A stretch of DNA of 50,996 nucleotides, taken from NCBI GenBank assembly GCA_022766165.1, contig QYLO01000016.1:1-50996 (forward strand), given 5' to 3'. How positions within the stretch are numbered: position 1 is the first letter of the stretch; every line of letters begins with the position of its first letter. A program made the position numbers and the translations under genes. Source of the stretch: Candidatus Electrothrix gigas (lineage in GTDB: Bacteria; Desulfobacterota; Desulfobulbia; Desulfobulbales; Desulfobulbaceae). The notes beneath the pieces are model-generated. The model did not search any database and was not told the DNA's origin. It worked only from the letters and a program-made list of their open reading frames with translations. Positions 7,675 to 16,772 of the stretch are shown piece after piece.

Positions 7675-8709
7675 ATGAAGAAAACCTTATTGATTGCAGC
7701 TTGTCTGCTGCTGGCTTCGGATGTCTGGGCAGGTGGAAGGGATTATGTCTCAATTGTGGGATCATCCACGGTCTATCCTTTTGCCACCACGGTTGCGGAA
7801 CGATTCGGCAAGACCAGTTCCTTTAAGACCCCGAAGATTGAATCAACCGGTTCTGGCGGAGGCATGAAGCTGTTCTGTGCGGGTACGGGTATTGACAGCC
7901 CGGATATCACCAACGCCTCCCGCAGAATAAAAAAGTCTGAATACGATACCTGTCTGAAAAACGGAGTCAAGGAAATCGTTGAGGTAAAAGTTGGTTATGA
8001 CGGCATTGTGTTAGCTAACTCAAAAAAGGCAACACGCTTTAACTTGAGCAAAAGAGACATCTACCTTGCGCTGGCCCGGATTGTGCCAGACCCCAAAGGC
8101 AGTAATGGCTTTATTGAGAATCCCTATACGAACTGGAAAGAGGTGAATGCCTCGCTGCCTGATATTAAGATTGAGGTGATGGGACCTCCTCCTACTTCAG
8201 GAACCCGTGATGCCTTTGATGAGTTGGCTATGCAGGGCGGCTGTAAGACTTTTCCCTGGGTAAAGGCGTTGAAAAAGAGCGATAAAAAGAAATTTAAGAC
8301 CGTATGCGAGGCCCTGCGTGAGGACGGCGCCTATATTGAGGCAGGTGAAAACGATAACCTGATTATCCAAAAGCTGGAAGCTAATCCAAACGCTCTGGGT
8401 ATCTTTGGTTTTAGCTACCTTGATCAAAATGCTGATAAGATCCAAGGTGCCATTGTTGATGGGGTTGCGCCTGATTTCGATAAAATCTCTGATGGAAGCT
8501 ACTCTATCTCACGTTCGCTGTACATGTATGTCAAAAAATCCCATGCCGAAGTTGTGCCTGGATTAAAAGAATTTTTAGCAGAGTTCTCCAGTGACCGTGC
8601 CTGGGGTGATGAAGGCTATCTCTCTGAGAAGGGCCTCATTCCTATGCCGGAAGAGGAGCGTGCTCAGGTCGGCAAGACGGTCAAGGAACTGATTCCGTTG
8701 CAGCTCTAA
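7675..8709 (+). CDS. pstS: Periplasmic phosphate-binding protein PstS
   Basis: PstS captures phosphate in the periplasm and delivers it to PstC/PstA. The 344-aa precursor starts at [10 protein letters not shown], chosen because AAGGAG lies just upstream. A signal peptide ends near residue 19 (DVWA). Phosphate-binding motifs are present: GSSTVYPF (29-36), [12 protein letters not shown] (56-67) and [10 protein letters not shown] (172-181), the last the classic phosphate loop. It sits between pstA and pstB, and a strong hairpin after its stop could stabilise the pstS mRNA or reduce read-through into pstB. Confidence 0.95.
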   Translation: MKKTLLIAACLLLASDVWAGGRDYVSIVGSSTVYPFATTVAERFGKTSSFKTPKIESTGSGGGMKLFCAGTGIDSPDITNASRRIKKSEYDTCLKNGVKEIVEVKVGYDGIVLANSKKATRFNLSKRDIYLALARIVPDPKGSNGFIENPYTNWKEVNASLPDIKIEVMGPPPTSGTRDAFDELAMQGGCKTFPWVKALKKSDKKKFKTVCEALREDGAYIEAGENDNLIIQKLEANPNALGIFGFSYLDQNADKIQGAIVDGVAPDFDKISDGSYSISRSLYMYVKKSHAEVVPGLKEFLAEFSSDRAWGDEGYLSEKGLIPMPEEERAQVGKTVKELIPLQL

Positions 8710-8725
8710 AATTTGGTAGCATAGC

Positions 8726-8758
8726 AGGTACACGGTGTACACAGTATGCCGTGTACCT
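8726..8758 (+). terminator. Intercistronic hairpin between pstS and pstB
   Basis: AGGTACACGG (8726-8735) pairs perfectly with CCGTGTACCT (8749-8758) around a 13-base loop. Only a weak T-rich stretch follows, so partial termination or protection of the pstS transcript is more likely than full termination. Its loop side shares ACGGC..ATACTGT, on the complementary strand, with the terminator after the porin at about 11013-11025, so the two may be related elements. Confidence 0.55.
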
Positions 8759-8789
8759 ACCTTATTTATGTACAGCCCGAGGAATCACG

Positions 8790-9716
8790 ATGATTACCGC
8801 AGAACATACATCTATAAATAAAGTGCAGTATTTTAATGGGTTGAATGAAAAAGAACAGGATACGCAAGATACCATGCCTGCTTTCACTCCTACTACCAGC
8901 AGCCTGGTAACAGAAAGCAATGTAATGACTCAGGAAACAGTTGGTAAACCCTTTGTTAAGTCCCCCCGGATGACCTGTCGAGAAGTCAATGTCTGGTACG
9001 ATGATAAGCAGGCCATTATGGATGTAAACATTGATATCGGCAAAAATCAGGTACTGGCCATGATTGGGCCGTCCGGCTGTGGCAAATCAACCTTTCTCCG
9101 TTGTTTAAACCGGATGAACGATACCGTGCCTATCTGTCGGGTGGACGGTGAGATTATTCTGGATGGGCTGGACATCTATGATAAAAAAATAGATGTAGTA
9201 CCCCTTCGGGCCAAGGTAGGGATGGTGTTTCAAAAACCAAACCCCTTTCCCAAGTCTATTTACGACAACATTGCTTATGGCCCAAAGATTCACGGGTTGG
9301 TGAATAATCAAACTGAACTTGATGAAGTGGTGGAGTATTCCCTGACCAAGGCTGGTCTATGGGATGAGGTCAAGGACAGGCTTGATCAACCGGGGACCGG
9401 ACTTTCAGGAGGTCAGCAGCAGCGTCTCTGCATCGCCCGCGCCATTGCTGTCCGCCCGGAGATTATTCTGATGGATGAACCCTGCTCGGCCCTTGATCCC
9501 ATTGCTACGGCCACAGTGGAAGATCTGATTGACGAGTTGCGTGAGCAGTACACCATTGTCATTGTAACGCATAATATGCAACAGGCTGCCCGGGTTTCCC
9601 AGCGAACCGCTTATTTTCATCTTGGTAAATTGATTGAGGTTGGCATAACAGATCAGCTCTTTACCAATCCAAGTCATCAGTTAACAGAAGATTATATAAC
9701 GGGCCGCTTTGGTTGA
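8790..9716 (+). CDS. pstB: Phosphate ABC transporter ATPase PstB
   Basis: PstB hydrolyses ATP to drive phosphate import. The start at [10 protein letters not shown] was chosen because GAGGAA lies just upstream; the frame is open 13 codons further 5'. Walker [10 protein letters not shown] is at about 93-101, followed by the signature [14 protein letters not shown] and Walker [14 protein letters not shown]. About 60 N-terminal residues precede the conserved ABC start ([10 protein letters not shown]). They are Thr/Ser-rich and absent from ordinary 250-260-residue PstB. An internal start at Met46 or Met61 would give normal length. Confidence 0.94.
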   Translation: MITAEHTSINKVQYFNGLNEKEQDTQDTMPAFTPTTSSLVTESNVMTQETVGKPFVKSPRMTCREVNVWYDDKQAIMDVNIDIGKNQVLAMIGPSGCGKSTFLRCLNRMNDTVPICRVDGEIILDGLDIYDKKIDVVPLRAKVGMVFQKPNPFPKSIYDNIAYGPKIHGLVNNQTELDEVVEYSLTKAGLWDEVKDRLDQPGTGLSGGQQQRLCIARAIAVRPEIILMDEPCSALDPIATATVEDLIDELREQYTIVIVTHNMQQAARVSQRTAYFHLGKLIEVGITDQLFTNPSHQLTEDYITGRFG

Positions 9717-9844
9717 GGTTGAGCTTGAGTCGTTATATTATTTTGTAGTATTGATCCGGCAGCATGAACGGGAGGAGGGCAGTCGGGTCAGGAAGCAGAG
9801 CAAAAAGAGGAAGAAAGAAGATGAGAAGAATGCAAGGAGATGGA

Positions 9845-10966
9845 ATGAAGAACGTGTATACAGCCAGCGCAATCGCCATGACAGTTGGCGCTATGCTGCT
9901 TGGTGGAGTCGGATTGGCCTCAGCTCTTGAGGTAAAAACAGGGAATGATAAGGTAGGAGTGAAACTCTATGGTCATGTCAACCGGGCAGTCATGTCTGTT
10001 GATGATGGCAACGATTCTACAATACTTCACGTTGACAACTCACATTCCGAGAGTAGAGCTGGACTGAAGGCAAAGGTTGCTGCTTCTGAGGATCTGACCA
10101 TCGGAGGAACTGTTGAAGTGCAGTGGCAATCTAACCCATCCCATGAGGTGTCAATGGATGAGGAAAGCATTGCTGCTGAACTCAAAGAACGAAAAATGGA
10201 AGTCTATTTTGATTTCAAAGATATCGGTAAGCTGTACCTAGGAAAGGGAGATATGGCCTCTGATGATACCTCTGAGGTGGATCTGTCCGGCACTTCATTG
10301 GCAGGGAACTCAGGTGTAGCAGATGCAGGCGAAGGCTTTAACTTCCACGATAATAATGGTGGAGTTGGCCTTGCTGTTGGTGATGTTTTTAATCAGATGG
10401 ACGGGTTAAGCCGCAAGAGTCGCATACGTTATGATACCCCTAATTTTGGCGGTTTTACGCTGGGAGTATCTTCTGGAGAAAAAGAACGTGCTGATGTGGC
10501 CCTTTTCTACTCTGGTAAATTTAGTGATGGTAGCAAGTTAAAAGCGGCTGTGGCCTATTCCGATCCTGGTGAAGGCAAGGACTACACGCAAATCAACGGT
10601 TCTGCATCTCTCCTGTTTGGATTTGGGCTGAACTTGACAGTGGCAGGTGGTTCCCGAAGCTTGGATGATATGCCAGCAGGTGGCGATGACCCAAGTTTTA
10701 TGTACAGTAAGATCGGGTATAAGACCGACAAGATCTTTTCCATAGGTTCCACGGCCTGTTCCATTGATTACGGCGTATTTTCCAACATTGAGAACCAGAA
10801 CAGGGAAGAAGAGGGAACAGCCTATGGTGTGCAGCTTGTCCAGAAAATATCTGATTACAACACACAGCTCTTTGCATCCTATCGTAACTTTGAACTGGAA
10901 GACAATACTGGCGTTGAGTATGAACCCATCTCTTTGATCATGGCTGGCGCTCGAATAAAGTTCTAA
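9845..10966 (+). CDS. Outer-membrane porin, probably phosphate-regulated
   Basis: The start MKNVYTASAI was chosen because AAGGAG lies five bases upstream and it opens directly into a signal peptide cleaved after GLASA (about residue 27). The mature part (KVGVKLYGHVNRAVMSVDDG) and the alternating beta-strand pattern match 16-stranded Gram-negative porins. The chain ends in a C-terminal phenylalanine (ARIKF), the usual outer-membrane insertion signal. It follows pstB and is followed by a terminator, so it may be the last gene of the phosphate operon and admit phosphate or other anions; that specificity is inferred from position only. Confidence 0.85.
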   Translation: MKNVYTASAIAMTVGAMLLGGVGLASALEVKTGNDKVGVKLYGHVNRAVMSVDDGNDSTILHVDNSHSESRAGLKAKVAASEDLTIGGTVEVQWQSNPSHEVSMDEESIAAELKERKMEVYFDFKDIGKLYLGKGDMASDDTSEVDLSGTSLAGNSGVADAGEGFNFHDNNGGVGLAVGDVFNQMDGLSRKSRIRYDTPNFGGFTLGVSSGEKERADVALFYSGKFSDGSKLKAAVAYSDPGEGKDYTQINGSASLLFGFGLNLTVAGGSRSLDDMPAGGDDPSFMYSKIGYKTDKIFSIGSTACSIDYGVFSNIENQNREEEGTAYGVQLVQKISDYNTQLFASYRNFELEDNTGVEYEPISLIMAGARIKF

Positions 10967-11003
10967 AAAATTCTCAAGGATCTATCAAAGTATCAAAGGA
11001 GAG

Positions 11004-11050
11004 GGCGGGATACGGCGCATACTGTATATCCCGCCTGTTCTTGTTTGTTC
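11004..11050 (+). terminator. Terminator after the pst/porin operon
   Basis: GGCGGGATA (11004-11012) pairs perfectly with TATCCCGCC (11027-11035), and a T-rich tail (TGTTCTTGTTTGTTC) follows. It lies between the porin and a convergent radical SAM gene and could serve both strands. Confidence 0.7.
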
Positions 11051-11073
11051 TTCGTGCTATAAATAATCTTTTC

Positions 11074-12468
11074 CTATGACCCAGCCCGCCACATCGCAGC
11101 CAGATAGCGCAGGGTCAGGCGTATGCCCCCAACAGTAAGGCGAAAAAGGGTGCGTAAGCCAAAGCGTCGGACCAGATAGAAGACATTATTCATGAAAAAA
11201 TTCACCTCAAGGTTGGTGAGCAGTGCCTGGGCATAATAGGCCCGCAGGCTCATCCTGCTCGGGCGGATGACAATGTTGCCAAAGCTCCACTGCTCGTAAT
11301 CCTCTGGGGCAAAGAGGAGCCGATCCTCAAACTCTTGAAAAGCGGGTAAGCCAGGAAATGGGGTCAAGGGCGAGAGTGAGGAGATCTCTGGCCTGAGCCG
11401 ACGAATGTAGCGACGAAACTCTCTGAAATCAGCGTGGTCCCAGTCTGGGTGAAAGATGAACGAGGCCCAGGCATCCACACCCCATTGCTGCAACAGGCGA
11501 GCCGCCTTGAGATTATCCTCAACTGTGGCCTTTTTTTTATAGCTTACCAGTTCATCCGCTTGAAAGGACTCATACCCCACCAAGACCGCCTTGAGTCCGT
11601 GTTGCGCAAATCGGCGTACACTCTCCTGATTCTGAAGTAGACTGTGTACAGAACCATAGCAGAGGAAGTTTTTGCGGATATCTTCCTGATCAAGAAAATC
11701 ACAGAGCTGTTCCAACCGTTCACCGTTGCAGAGAAAGTCGTTGTCAATAATCATGATACTTGGTTCATGAATGGCACGGATCTGCGCAAAGATCACCTCC
11801 ATATCCTGATGAGCCTCTTTGCCGCCCTCAATACGCCAACGAAGACAAAAGGAGCAGCATTGACTGCATCCCTGTGAAGTCTGCAGCAGGGCGCAGGGTG
11901 TATAGCCAAAATAGCTGTATTGGTTTCTGTACTGCTCACAGGAGCTACGGTCTGGCACTAGGTATTCATTTTTTTGCCAGCCGATCTTGGCAGGTATATT
12001 GGACAGTCCCTCCTGTACCGGAAGTATACCAGCGATATTCGGTACAGTGTTGGCTGATACTGCCAGCGCATCAAAAAGGCTGTGCAGCCCGGTAGCTGTG
12101 GTCTGATACATGACATAGTCAATCGCAGGATCAGCAAAGGCTTGAGGCATAAGCTGGGCCTGGGTGCCGCCAACCACCACTGGAGTTTTCGCAGCAACCG
12201 TTTTTACGATCCTGGCAAGTTCAAGCACATTGGTTACATCAATACAGAGTGCTGTAATTCCCACTGCCTCGGGTGGATTTTCTTGCAAATACTGTTCTAT
12301 ATTAACTTGTTCCTCCTTCTGTTCTGCCATCATGTCCAGCAGAGTAACCTGATGGTTTTCTTGAAGTACGCCATACACAGCTTCCAGCCCTAGGGGTTCA
12401 CAGAACATAAACTCGCCAATGGTAATGGTCTTGGGTGGGCGAGGAGGGCGGATAAGGAGAATGCGCAT
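11074..12468 (-). CDS. B12-binding-domain radical SAM protein 1
   Basis: The 464-aa product has an N-terminal cobalamin-binding-like Rossmann domain (MRILLIRPPR; PVVVGGTQAQLMP) without the usual DxHxxG base-off motif. A radical SAM domain follows with the CX3CX2C cluster at Cys201, Cys205 and Cys208 (GCSQCCSFC). The C-terminal region is basic and helical (YLVRRFGLRTLFRLTVGG). It is a clear paralogue of the gene at 23834-25234: the three cysteines fall at the same residue numbers, and PCALL.TS.GC and VRRFGLR are shared. Family members methylate or rearrange unreactive carbons, often on lipids or natural products; the substrate here is unknown. Confidence 0.85.
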   Translation of the reverse strand: MRILLIRPPRPPKTITIGEFMFCEPLGLEAVYGVLQENHQVTLLDMMAEQKEEQVNIEQYLQENPPEAVGITALCIDVTNVLELARIVKTVAAKTPVVVGGTQAQLMPQAFADPAIDYVMYQTTATGLHSLFDALAVSANTVPNIAGILPVQEGLSNIPAKIGWQKNEYLVPDRSSCEQYRNQYSYFGYTPCALLQTSQGCSQCCSFCLRWRIEGGKEAHQDMEVIFAQIRAIHEPSIMIIDNDFLCNGERLEQLCDFLDQEDIRKNFLCYGSVHSLLQNQESVRRFAQHGLKAVLVGYESFQADELVSYKKKATVEDNLKAARLLQQWGVDAWASFIFHPDWDHADFREFRRYIRRLRPEISSLSPLTPFPGLPAFQEFEDRLLFAPEDYEQWSFGNIVIRPSRMSLRAYYAQALLTNLEVNFFMNNVFYLVRRFGLRTLFRLTVGGIRLTLRYLAAMWRAGS

Positions 12469-12651
12469 GGTGTTTTGGGGATCAGAAATATGTTGCCTGC
12501 GAATACAGGATGGTTTGACTCGATTCTACTGGATGTGATGCAGGGTAACAAGGAGGAAAGCTCTTGCTCCTCGTTGCTCCCCGTTGCGTTTCATGTTTTT
12601 TTGCACTATGATCAACAGGTAAAATAGAAAATATATGTAAGGAGCGTGAAT

Positions 12652-12768
12652 ATGGATATCATTACAGCGGCTATTGCCGGGGCATTGGGGAATTTGGGAG
12701 TCGTAGCTGTGCAGAAAGCGTATGGAAACTTGAAGGGGATTATGATTATACAGCGTAACTTCACATAA
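12652..12768 (+). pseudogene. Truncated 38-codon remnant of a repeated-family N-terminus
   Basis: TAAGGAG lies just before ATGGATATC, and the frame reads MDIITAAIAGALGNLG, then VVAVQKAYGNLKG, before ending after QRNFT. This opening resembles the N-termini of accessory bacterial effector-associated proteins that begin with a glycine/alanine helix followed by KAxxDAYxGLK. Here the gene stops after 38 codons, so it looks like a truncated leftover; a genuine small protein is the alternative. Confidence 0.45.
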
Positions 12769-12805
12769 ATCATTTTGATCTGAGTAAGATGAGGTGCTGT
12801 ATATA

Positions 12806-14080
12806 ATGCAGGAAAACCGTTTTGCAAAACATCCTGTTCTTCTTCATTTTAAGAATCGAATCTTGGAGGAAGAATTTAAGCGGTTTCATTATACCGAGAC
12901 TCGGTTACTACTTCTTATAGCTTTTCATTTCGGAGTGATTACATTAGTTGGCAATTCCCTCTTAACGTATTTACTTGTTCCTCAGTATGTTCGGGTGACA
13001 TTATGTTTATTCAGTCTCTTTTTGCCTTTTTATTTTTTGGGTCTTTATTTAATGCGCAAGGGAAAAGATACAGGATATGACCAATGGATTATTTCTATAA
13101 GCATTTTTGTTATTTCAGTATTAATGCTTAACTGGACCCCTTTAATATCGGCTGAATACTCAGCCTTTTATGTTCTTCTTGATGAATTCGGGTGCCTGTT
13201 CGTTTGTTTTTATGTAGCAAAGCTACGATTTCTTTTTGCGGTTGCTACCTCATTCGCATGTATAGTTTTTTTTCAGGGATATCTGATAATTAATCTTTCC
13301 GATAAAGGCAATTTCATTCTTTTATCCTATGCGGCTTGGCTTATTGAAGCTGTAGCCTGCTATGGCGGGTTTATTCAGGAAAAAATCAGCCGTACTGTCT
13401 TTACGCAACAAAAGGTTATTCATGAGCAGCAGGAAAAATTACGTAGAGAATATCAACGTTCAGAAGACCTTCTCCATAATATTCTCCCTTGTTCTATAGC
13501 CGAACGTCTCAAAGGCGGACAAATCGTTATTGCAGATCATTTTGATGACATCACCGTGCTTTTTGCGGATATTGTCGATTTCACCGTTCTGTCGGAAAGA
13601 CTGCCTCCGAAAAAATTGGTTGACCTCTTGAACAGTATTTTTTCAATTTTTGATGAATCGGCCCATAGGCATCAATTAGAAAAAATCAAAACAATCGGAG
13701 ATGCTTATATGGTTGCCGGAGGTCTTCCAGACCTTCGGAGCAATCATCTGGAAGCTATCGCAGACTTTGCTTTGGATATGCAACAGCAGTTAGCGCAATT
13801 CAATGCGGAATACAAAGAACACTTTCAACTTCGAATAGGTATACATACCGGACCTGCAGTTGCCGGAGTCATCGGAGTAAAAAAATTTGTTTATGATATT
13901 TGGGGAGATACTGTGAATACAGCAAGCAGGATGGAATCACATGGCATAACCGGAGAAATTCAAGTATCCGAAAATAGCTATATTTCTTTACGAGGTAACT
14001 ATATCTTCAAGGAACGCGGGATTATTGATATAAAAGGAAAAGGAAAAATGAAGACCTATTTTCTTCAAGGGAAAAAGTAG
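12806..14080 (+). CDS. Membrane-bound class III adenylate/guanylate cyclase
   Basis: The N-terminal half has about six transmembrane helices (roughly residues 30-200). A short coiled-coil linker follows (VIHEQQEKLRREYQRSEDLL), leading into a class III cyclase domain. Catalytic motifs are present: metal-binding aspartates in VLFADIVDFTVLSE and IKTIGDAYMVAGG, and the adenine/transition-state region in VYDIWGDTVNTASRMES. The product would make cAMP (possibly cGMP) in response to a membrane signal. Translation starts at this ATG, or at a GTG four codons upstream. It stands alone, with visibly higher AT content than the pst genes. Confidence 0.9.
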   Translation: MQENRFAKHPVLLHFKNRILEEEFKRFHYTETRLLLLIAFHFGVITLVGNSLLTYLLVPQYVRVTLCLFSLFLPFYFLGLYLMRKGKDTGYDQWIISISIFVISVLMLNWTPLISAEYSAFYVLLDEFGCLFVCFYVAKLRFLFAVATSFACIVFFQGYLIINLSDKGNFILLSYAAWLIEAVACYGGFIQEKISRTVFTQQKVIHEQQEKLRREYQRSEDLLHNILPCSIAERLKGGQIVIADHFDDITVLFADIVDFTVLSERLPPKKLVDLLNSIFSIFDESAHRHQLEKIKTIGDAYMVAGGLPDLRSNHLEAIADFALDMQQQLAQFNAEYKEHFQLRIGIHTGPAVAGVIGVKKFVYDIWGDTVNTASRMESHGITGEIQVSENSYISLRGNYIFKERGIIDIKGKGKMKTYFLQGKK

Positions 14081-14220
14081 CTCCTTCTAGCATCCCTTAC
14101 CACCCATCACTATTAAAACGTTCTGGACTCAACCCAAGGCACTGCTGTTTCAAAATACAATAGCCCTATATTCAGCGATCAGAATCTCAAGCGAATCCCA
14201 GAAAAACAAGGAGCCTTCCC

Positions 14221-14838
14221 ATGCCAATGCCTCAGCAAGAACCACATCAGCAAATCAGCGAACAGGAATACCTAGACGGTGAACTCCTCAGTGAGGTAAA
14301 GCACGAGTTTATTGACGGCTCTGTCTCCGCAATGGCAGGGGCCAGTGCTGATCATGGCAGAATAGCAGGCAACCTCTTTGCCGCCTTTCTCCACCATCTT
14401 CGGAAGCAGAAATCACCATGTGAACCTTTTCAGGCTGATATGAAGGTGAAAACCGGGAAAAAGTATTTTTATCCCGATGTCCTTATCTCCTGCGAACAGG
14501 AAGAGAATGACTATTACCGCAATGCCCCTTTGCTCATTGTCGAGGTGGTGTCTCAGTCAACCCGAAAAAAAGACAATACGATAAAACGACAGTCCTATCA
14601 GTCTCTTCCCAGCCTGGAAGAATTCGTTCTGATTGAGCAGGATTTTGTCGATGTCGAGGTCTGCCGGAGGAGCAAGCACTGGTGGCCTGAGCATTATTAT
14701 CTTGGCGATACAGTGCATTTTGCCTCCATTGACCTGACCCTGCCCGTGGAGGATATCTACGCCCGAGTCATGAACGATGATATGCAGGCGCACAGAAAGA
14801 ACGCAACAGGGACTACAAATAAAACGAGAACAGGTTGA
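14221..14838 (+). CDS. Uma2 family endonuclease (DUF820)
   Basis: The 205-aa product matches the Uma2/DUF820 PD-(D/E)xK family. An N-terminal ISEQEYLDGELLSEVKHE leads into FIDGSVSAMAGAS. The nuclease core then follows: YFYPDVLI (Asp), PLLIVEVVSQSTRKKD (Glu-x-Val) and the downstream YQSLPSLEEFVLI. These proteins are numerous in cyanobacteria and some deltaproteobacteria, and their biological role is unsettled. The C-terminus is hydrophilic and poorly conserved. The ribosome-binding site is AAGGAG at 14207-14212. Confidence 0.88.
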   Translation: MPMPQQEPHQQISEQEYLDGELLSEVKHEFIDGSVSAMAGASADHGRIAGNLFAAFLHHLRKQKSPCEPFQADMKVKTGKKYFYPDVLISCEQEENDYYRNAPLLIVEVVSQSTRKKDNTIKRQSYQSLPSLEEFVLIEQDFVDVEVCRRSKHWWPEHYYLGDTVHFASIDLTLPVEDIYARVMNDDMQAHRKNATGTTNKTRTG

Positions 14839-14899
14839 CAGAGCATGTTTCTTGAAATATTCTGCCTTTTATCTCAAAAACTTTCATCCTTGTACAATA

Positions 14900-15083
14900 T
14901 TATATAGACGGAGAATACAATGAGCAAAAAAGTCGTCATTGTCGGTGGAGTTGCGGCTGGCCCCAAGGCGGCCTGTCACCTGAAGAGAAGCTTATATAGA
15001 CGGAGAATACAATGAGCAAAAAAGTCGTCATTGTCGGTGGAGTTGCGGCTGGCCCCAAGGCGGCCTGTCACCTGAAGAGAAGC
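14900..15083 (+). repeat. Exact 92-bp tandem duplication over a gene start
   Basis: Bases 14900-14991 and 14992-15083 are identical copies. Each contains TATATAGACGGAGAATACA, the start ATG and the first 24 codons of the persulfide reductase gene. Because 92 is not a multiple of three, the upstream start reads 31 codons and stops at the TGA of the ATGA at the second start. Perfect identity implies a very recent event, or an assembly error. Confidence 0.95.
14920..15015 (+). CDS. 31-aa leader ORF made by the tandem duplication
   Basis: This frame starts at the first copy of the reductase start codon. It reproduces MSKKVVIVGGVAAGPKAACH and then shifts to SLYRRRIQ before a TGA that overlaps the second ATG (ATGA). 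It has the same ribosome-binding site as the real gene. If real, ribosomes would translate a useless peptide and could re-initiate on the main gene by coupling. Confidence 0.4.
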   Translation: MSKKVVIVGGVAAGPKAACHLKRSLYRRRIQ

Positions 15084-16742
15084 CAACCAGATTGGGATGT
15101 CACGATAGTGGATCAAGATAACCTGATATCCTACGGCGGCTGCGGCATTCCCTATTATGTTGGAGGCGATGTTACAGAGGAAAAAGAACTGCGCTCAACC
15201 AGCTTTAACATGGTTCGTGATGCCTCCTTTTTTGCCGATACCAAGGGCGTGAACGTACTCACCCGAACCAGGGCATTGGCTATTGATCGGCAGCATAAAA
15301 AGCTCCAAGTAAAAAATTTGGACAGCGGTGCAGAACAGGAGCTGCCTTATGATACGCTCATGCTTGCCACAGGTGCAGCCCCTGTTGTCCTGCCCATTCC
15401 CGGTGCAGATCTGGACGGAGTCTTTACAGTTGCTGATCTGCACAAGGCGATTGAGATTAAACAACGTATCGCAGGCGGTAAGGTAGGTCAGGTTGTGGTG
15501 ATTGGTGGCGGCGCCATTGGCCTTGAAATGGCTGAGTCCTTTGCCGATCTCTGGGGCCTGGAAACCACCTTGGTAGAGTTTATGCCGCAACTCTTACCTC
15601 GGCTGATTGATGCTGATTTTGCCACCATGCTGCAACGGCATCTGGAAGAGATGAACGTGACAGTCTTTACTGGCGAAGGCGCAACAGAGATTGTTGGGGA
15701 TAGTGAGGGCAGGGCAGTGGCCGTTACAACAGCCAAACGTACGCTGCCAGCGGATCTGGTGATTATGGCTGCTGGTGTTCGTCCCCGCAGTGAGCTGGCT
15801 CAGGAAGCAGGGCTGGCTGTAGAGCCTTGGGGCGGTATCACTGTCAACAATCGTTTACAGACCTCAGACCCGGATATTTATGCTGCTGGCGACTGTATTG
15901 CTGTCAAGCATCTGGTGACTGGAAAGCAGGCTTTTGCTCCAATGGGTTCCTTAGCCAACCGGGAGGGCAGGGTTGCTGCTGATAACATGGCAGGGCTTGC
16001 CACCACCTTTGAGGGGGCAGTTGGTTCCTTTATCATGAAGGCCTTTGATCGCTGCATTGCTGCCACTGGCCTGACCTATGAGGCTGCGCTGGCCGAGGGC
16101 TTTGCTGCTGATTATTCGCTGACTGCCCCAGATGATCGTGCGCATTTTTTTCCTACCAGCGCCTCTGTGGCGTTCCAGCTGGTCTTTGATAAACGTACTC
16201 GTCAGATCCTGGGTTTACAGTGCTTTGGCATGATGAACGATTCTATTTCAGCCCGGATTAATGCGGCTGCGGTCATGATCAGCAAACGAGCCACTATAGA
16301 AGACTGTATGCTTGCGGAAATGGCCTATGCTCCGCCCTTTTCTGCTGCTGTTGACTCCTTAAATGCTGCGGCCTGTGTGGCAGATAACATCTGTGCTGGC
16401 CGGATGCGTTCGCTGAGTATGCAGCGATTCTCTGCCTGGATGGATGACTTTTCCAGAGAGCCGGATTGGCTTGTCTTGGATATTCGCCATCCCACAGAGG
16501 CGCAACCGTTTGTGGAAAAATTTGGTGCAGAGAAGTGGCTTGCCATAGTGTATGACAAGGTGCGGACACAATATAATGAGATCCCTCAAGATAAAACGCT
16601 GATTATCTTTTGTGGCTCAGGCAACCGCGCCTATGATATTCAGATCTTTTTGGATTATATGGGCCTGCGCAACAGTTTTGTTGTTGCTGGGGGCATGAAG
16701 GTTATTCGCTGGATGGGGGCGGAGTGGTTGCCGCAGTCATAA
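15012..16742 (+). CDS. CoA-disulfide/persulfide reductase with C-terminal rhodanese
   Basis: The 576-aa flavoprotein uses NAD(P)H to reduce CoA-disulfide, polysulfide or persulfide sulfur. The FAD-binding VVIVGGVAAGPKAA lies at 4-17. The single redox cysteine is Cys44 (SYGGCGIPYY). NAD-binding VVVIGGGAIGLEMAES is near 160-175, and a dimerisation domain follows. From about residue 465 a rhodanese domain begins, with active-site Cys534 in FCGSGNRAY. This fusion matches known CoADR-Rhd/NADH-dependent persulfide reductases. It fits with psrABC elsewhere in the window for sulfur respiration. An exact duplication covers its start; the MqnP-like gene follows after 30 bases. Confidence 0.92.
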   Translation: MSKKVVIVGGVAAGPKAACHLKRSQPDWDVTIVDQDNLISYGGCGIPYYVGGDVTEEKELRSTSFNMVRDASFFADTKGVNVLTRTRALAIDRQHKKLQVKNLDSGAEQELPYDTLMLATGAAPVVLPIPGADLDGVFTVADLHKAIEIKQRIAGGKVGQVVVIGGGAIGLEMAESFADLWGLETTLVEFMPQLLPRLIDADFATMLQRHLEEMNVTVFTGEGATEIVGDSEGRAVAVTTAKRTLPADLVIMAAGVRPRSELAQEAGLAVEPWGGITVNNRLQTSDPDIYAAGDCIAVKHLVTGKQAFAPMGSLANREGRVAADNMAGLATTFEGAVGSFIMKAFDRCIAATGLTYEAALAEGFAADYSLTAPDDRAHFFPTSASVAFQLVFDKRTRQILGLQCFGMMNDSISARINAAAVMISKRATIEDCMLAEMAYAPPFSAAVDSLNAAACVADNICAGRMRSLSMQRFSAWMDDFSREPDWLVLDIRHPTEAQPFVEKFGAEKWLAIVYDKVRTQYNEIPQDKTLIIFCGSGNRAYDIQIFLDYMGLRNSFVVAGGMKVIRWMGAEWLPQS

Positions 16743-16772
16743 CAGAGGTATCAAGGTTCAAGGTCATTCGTC

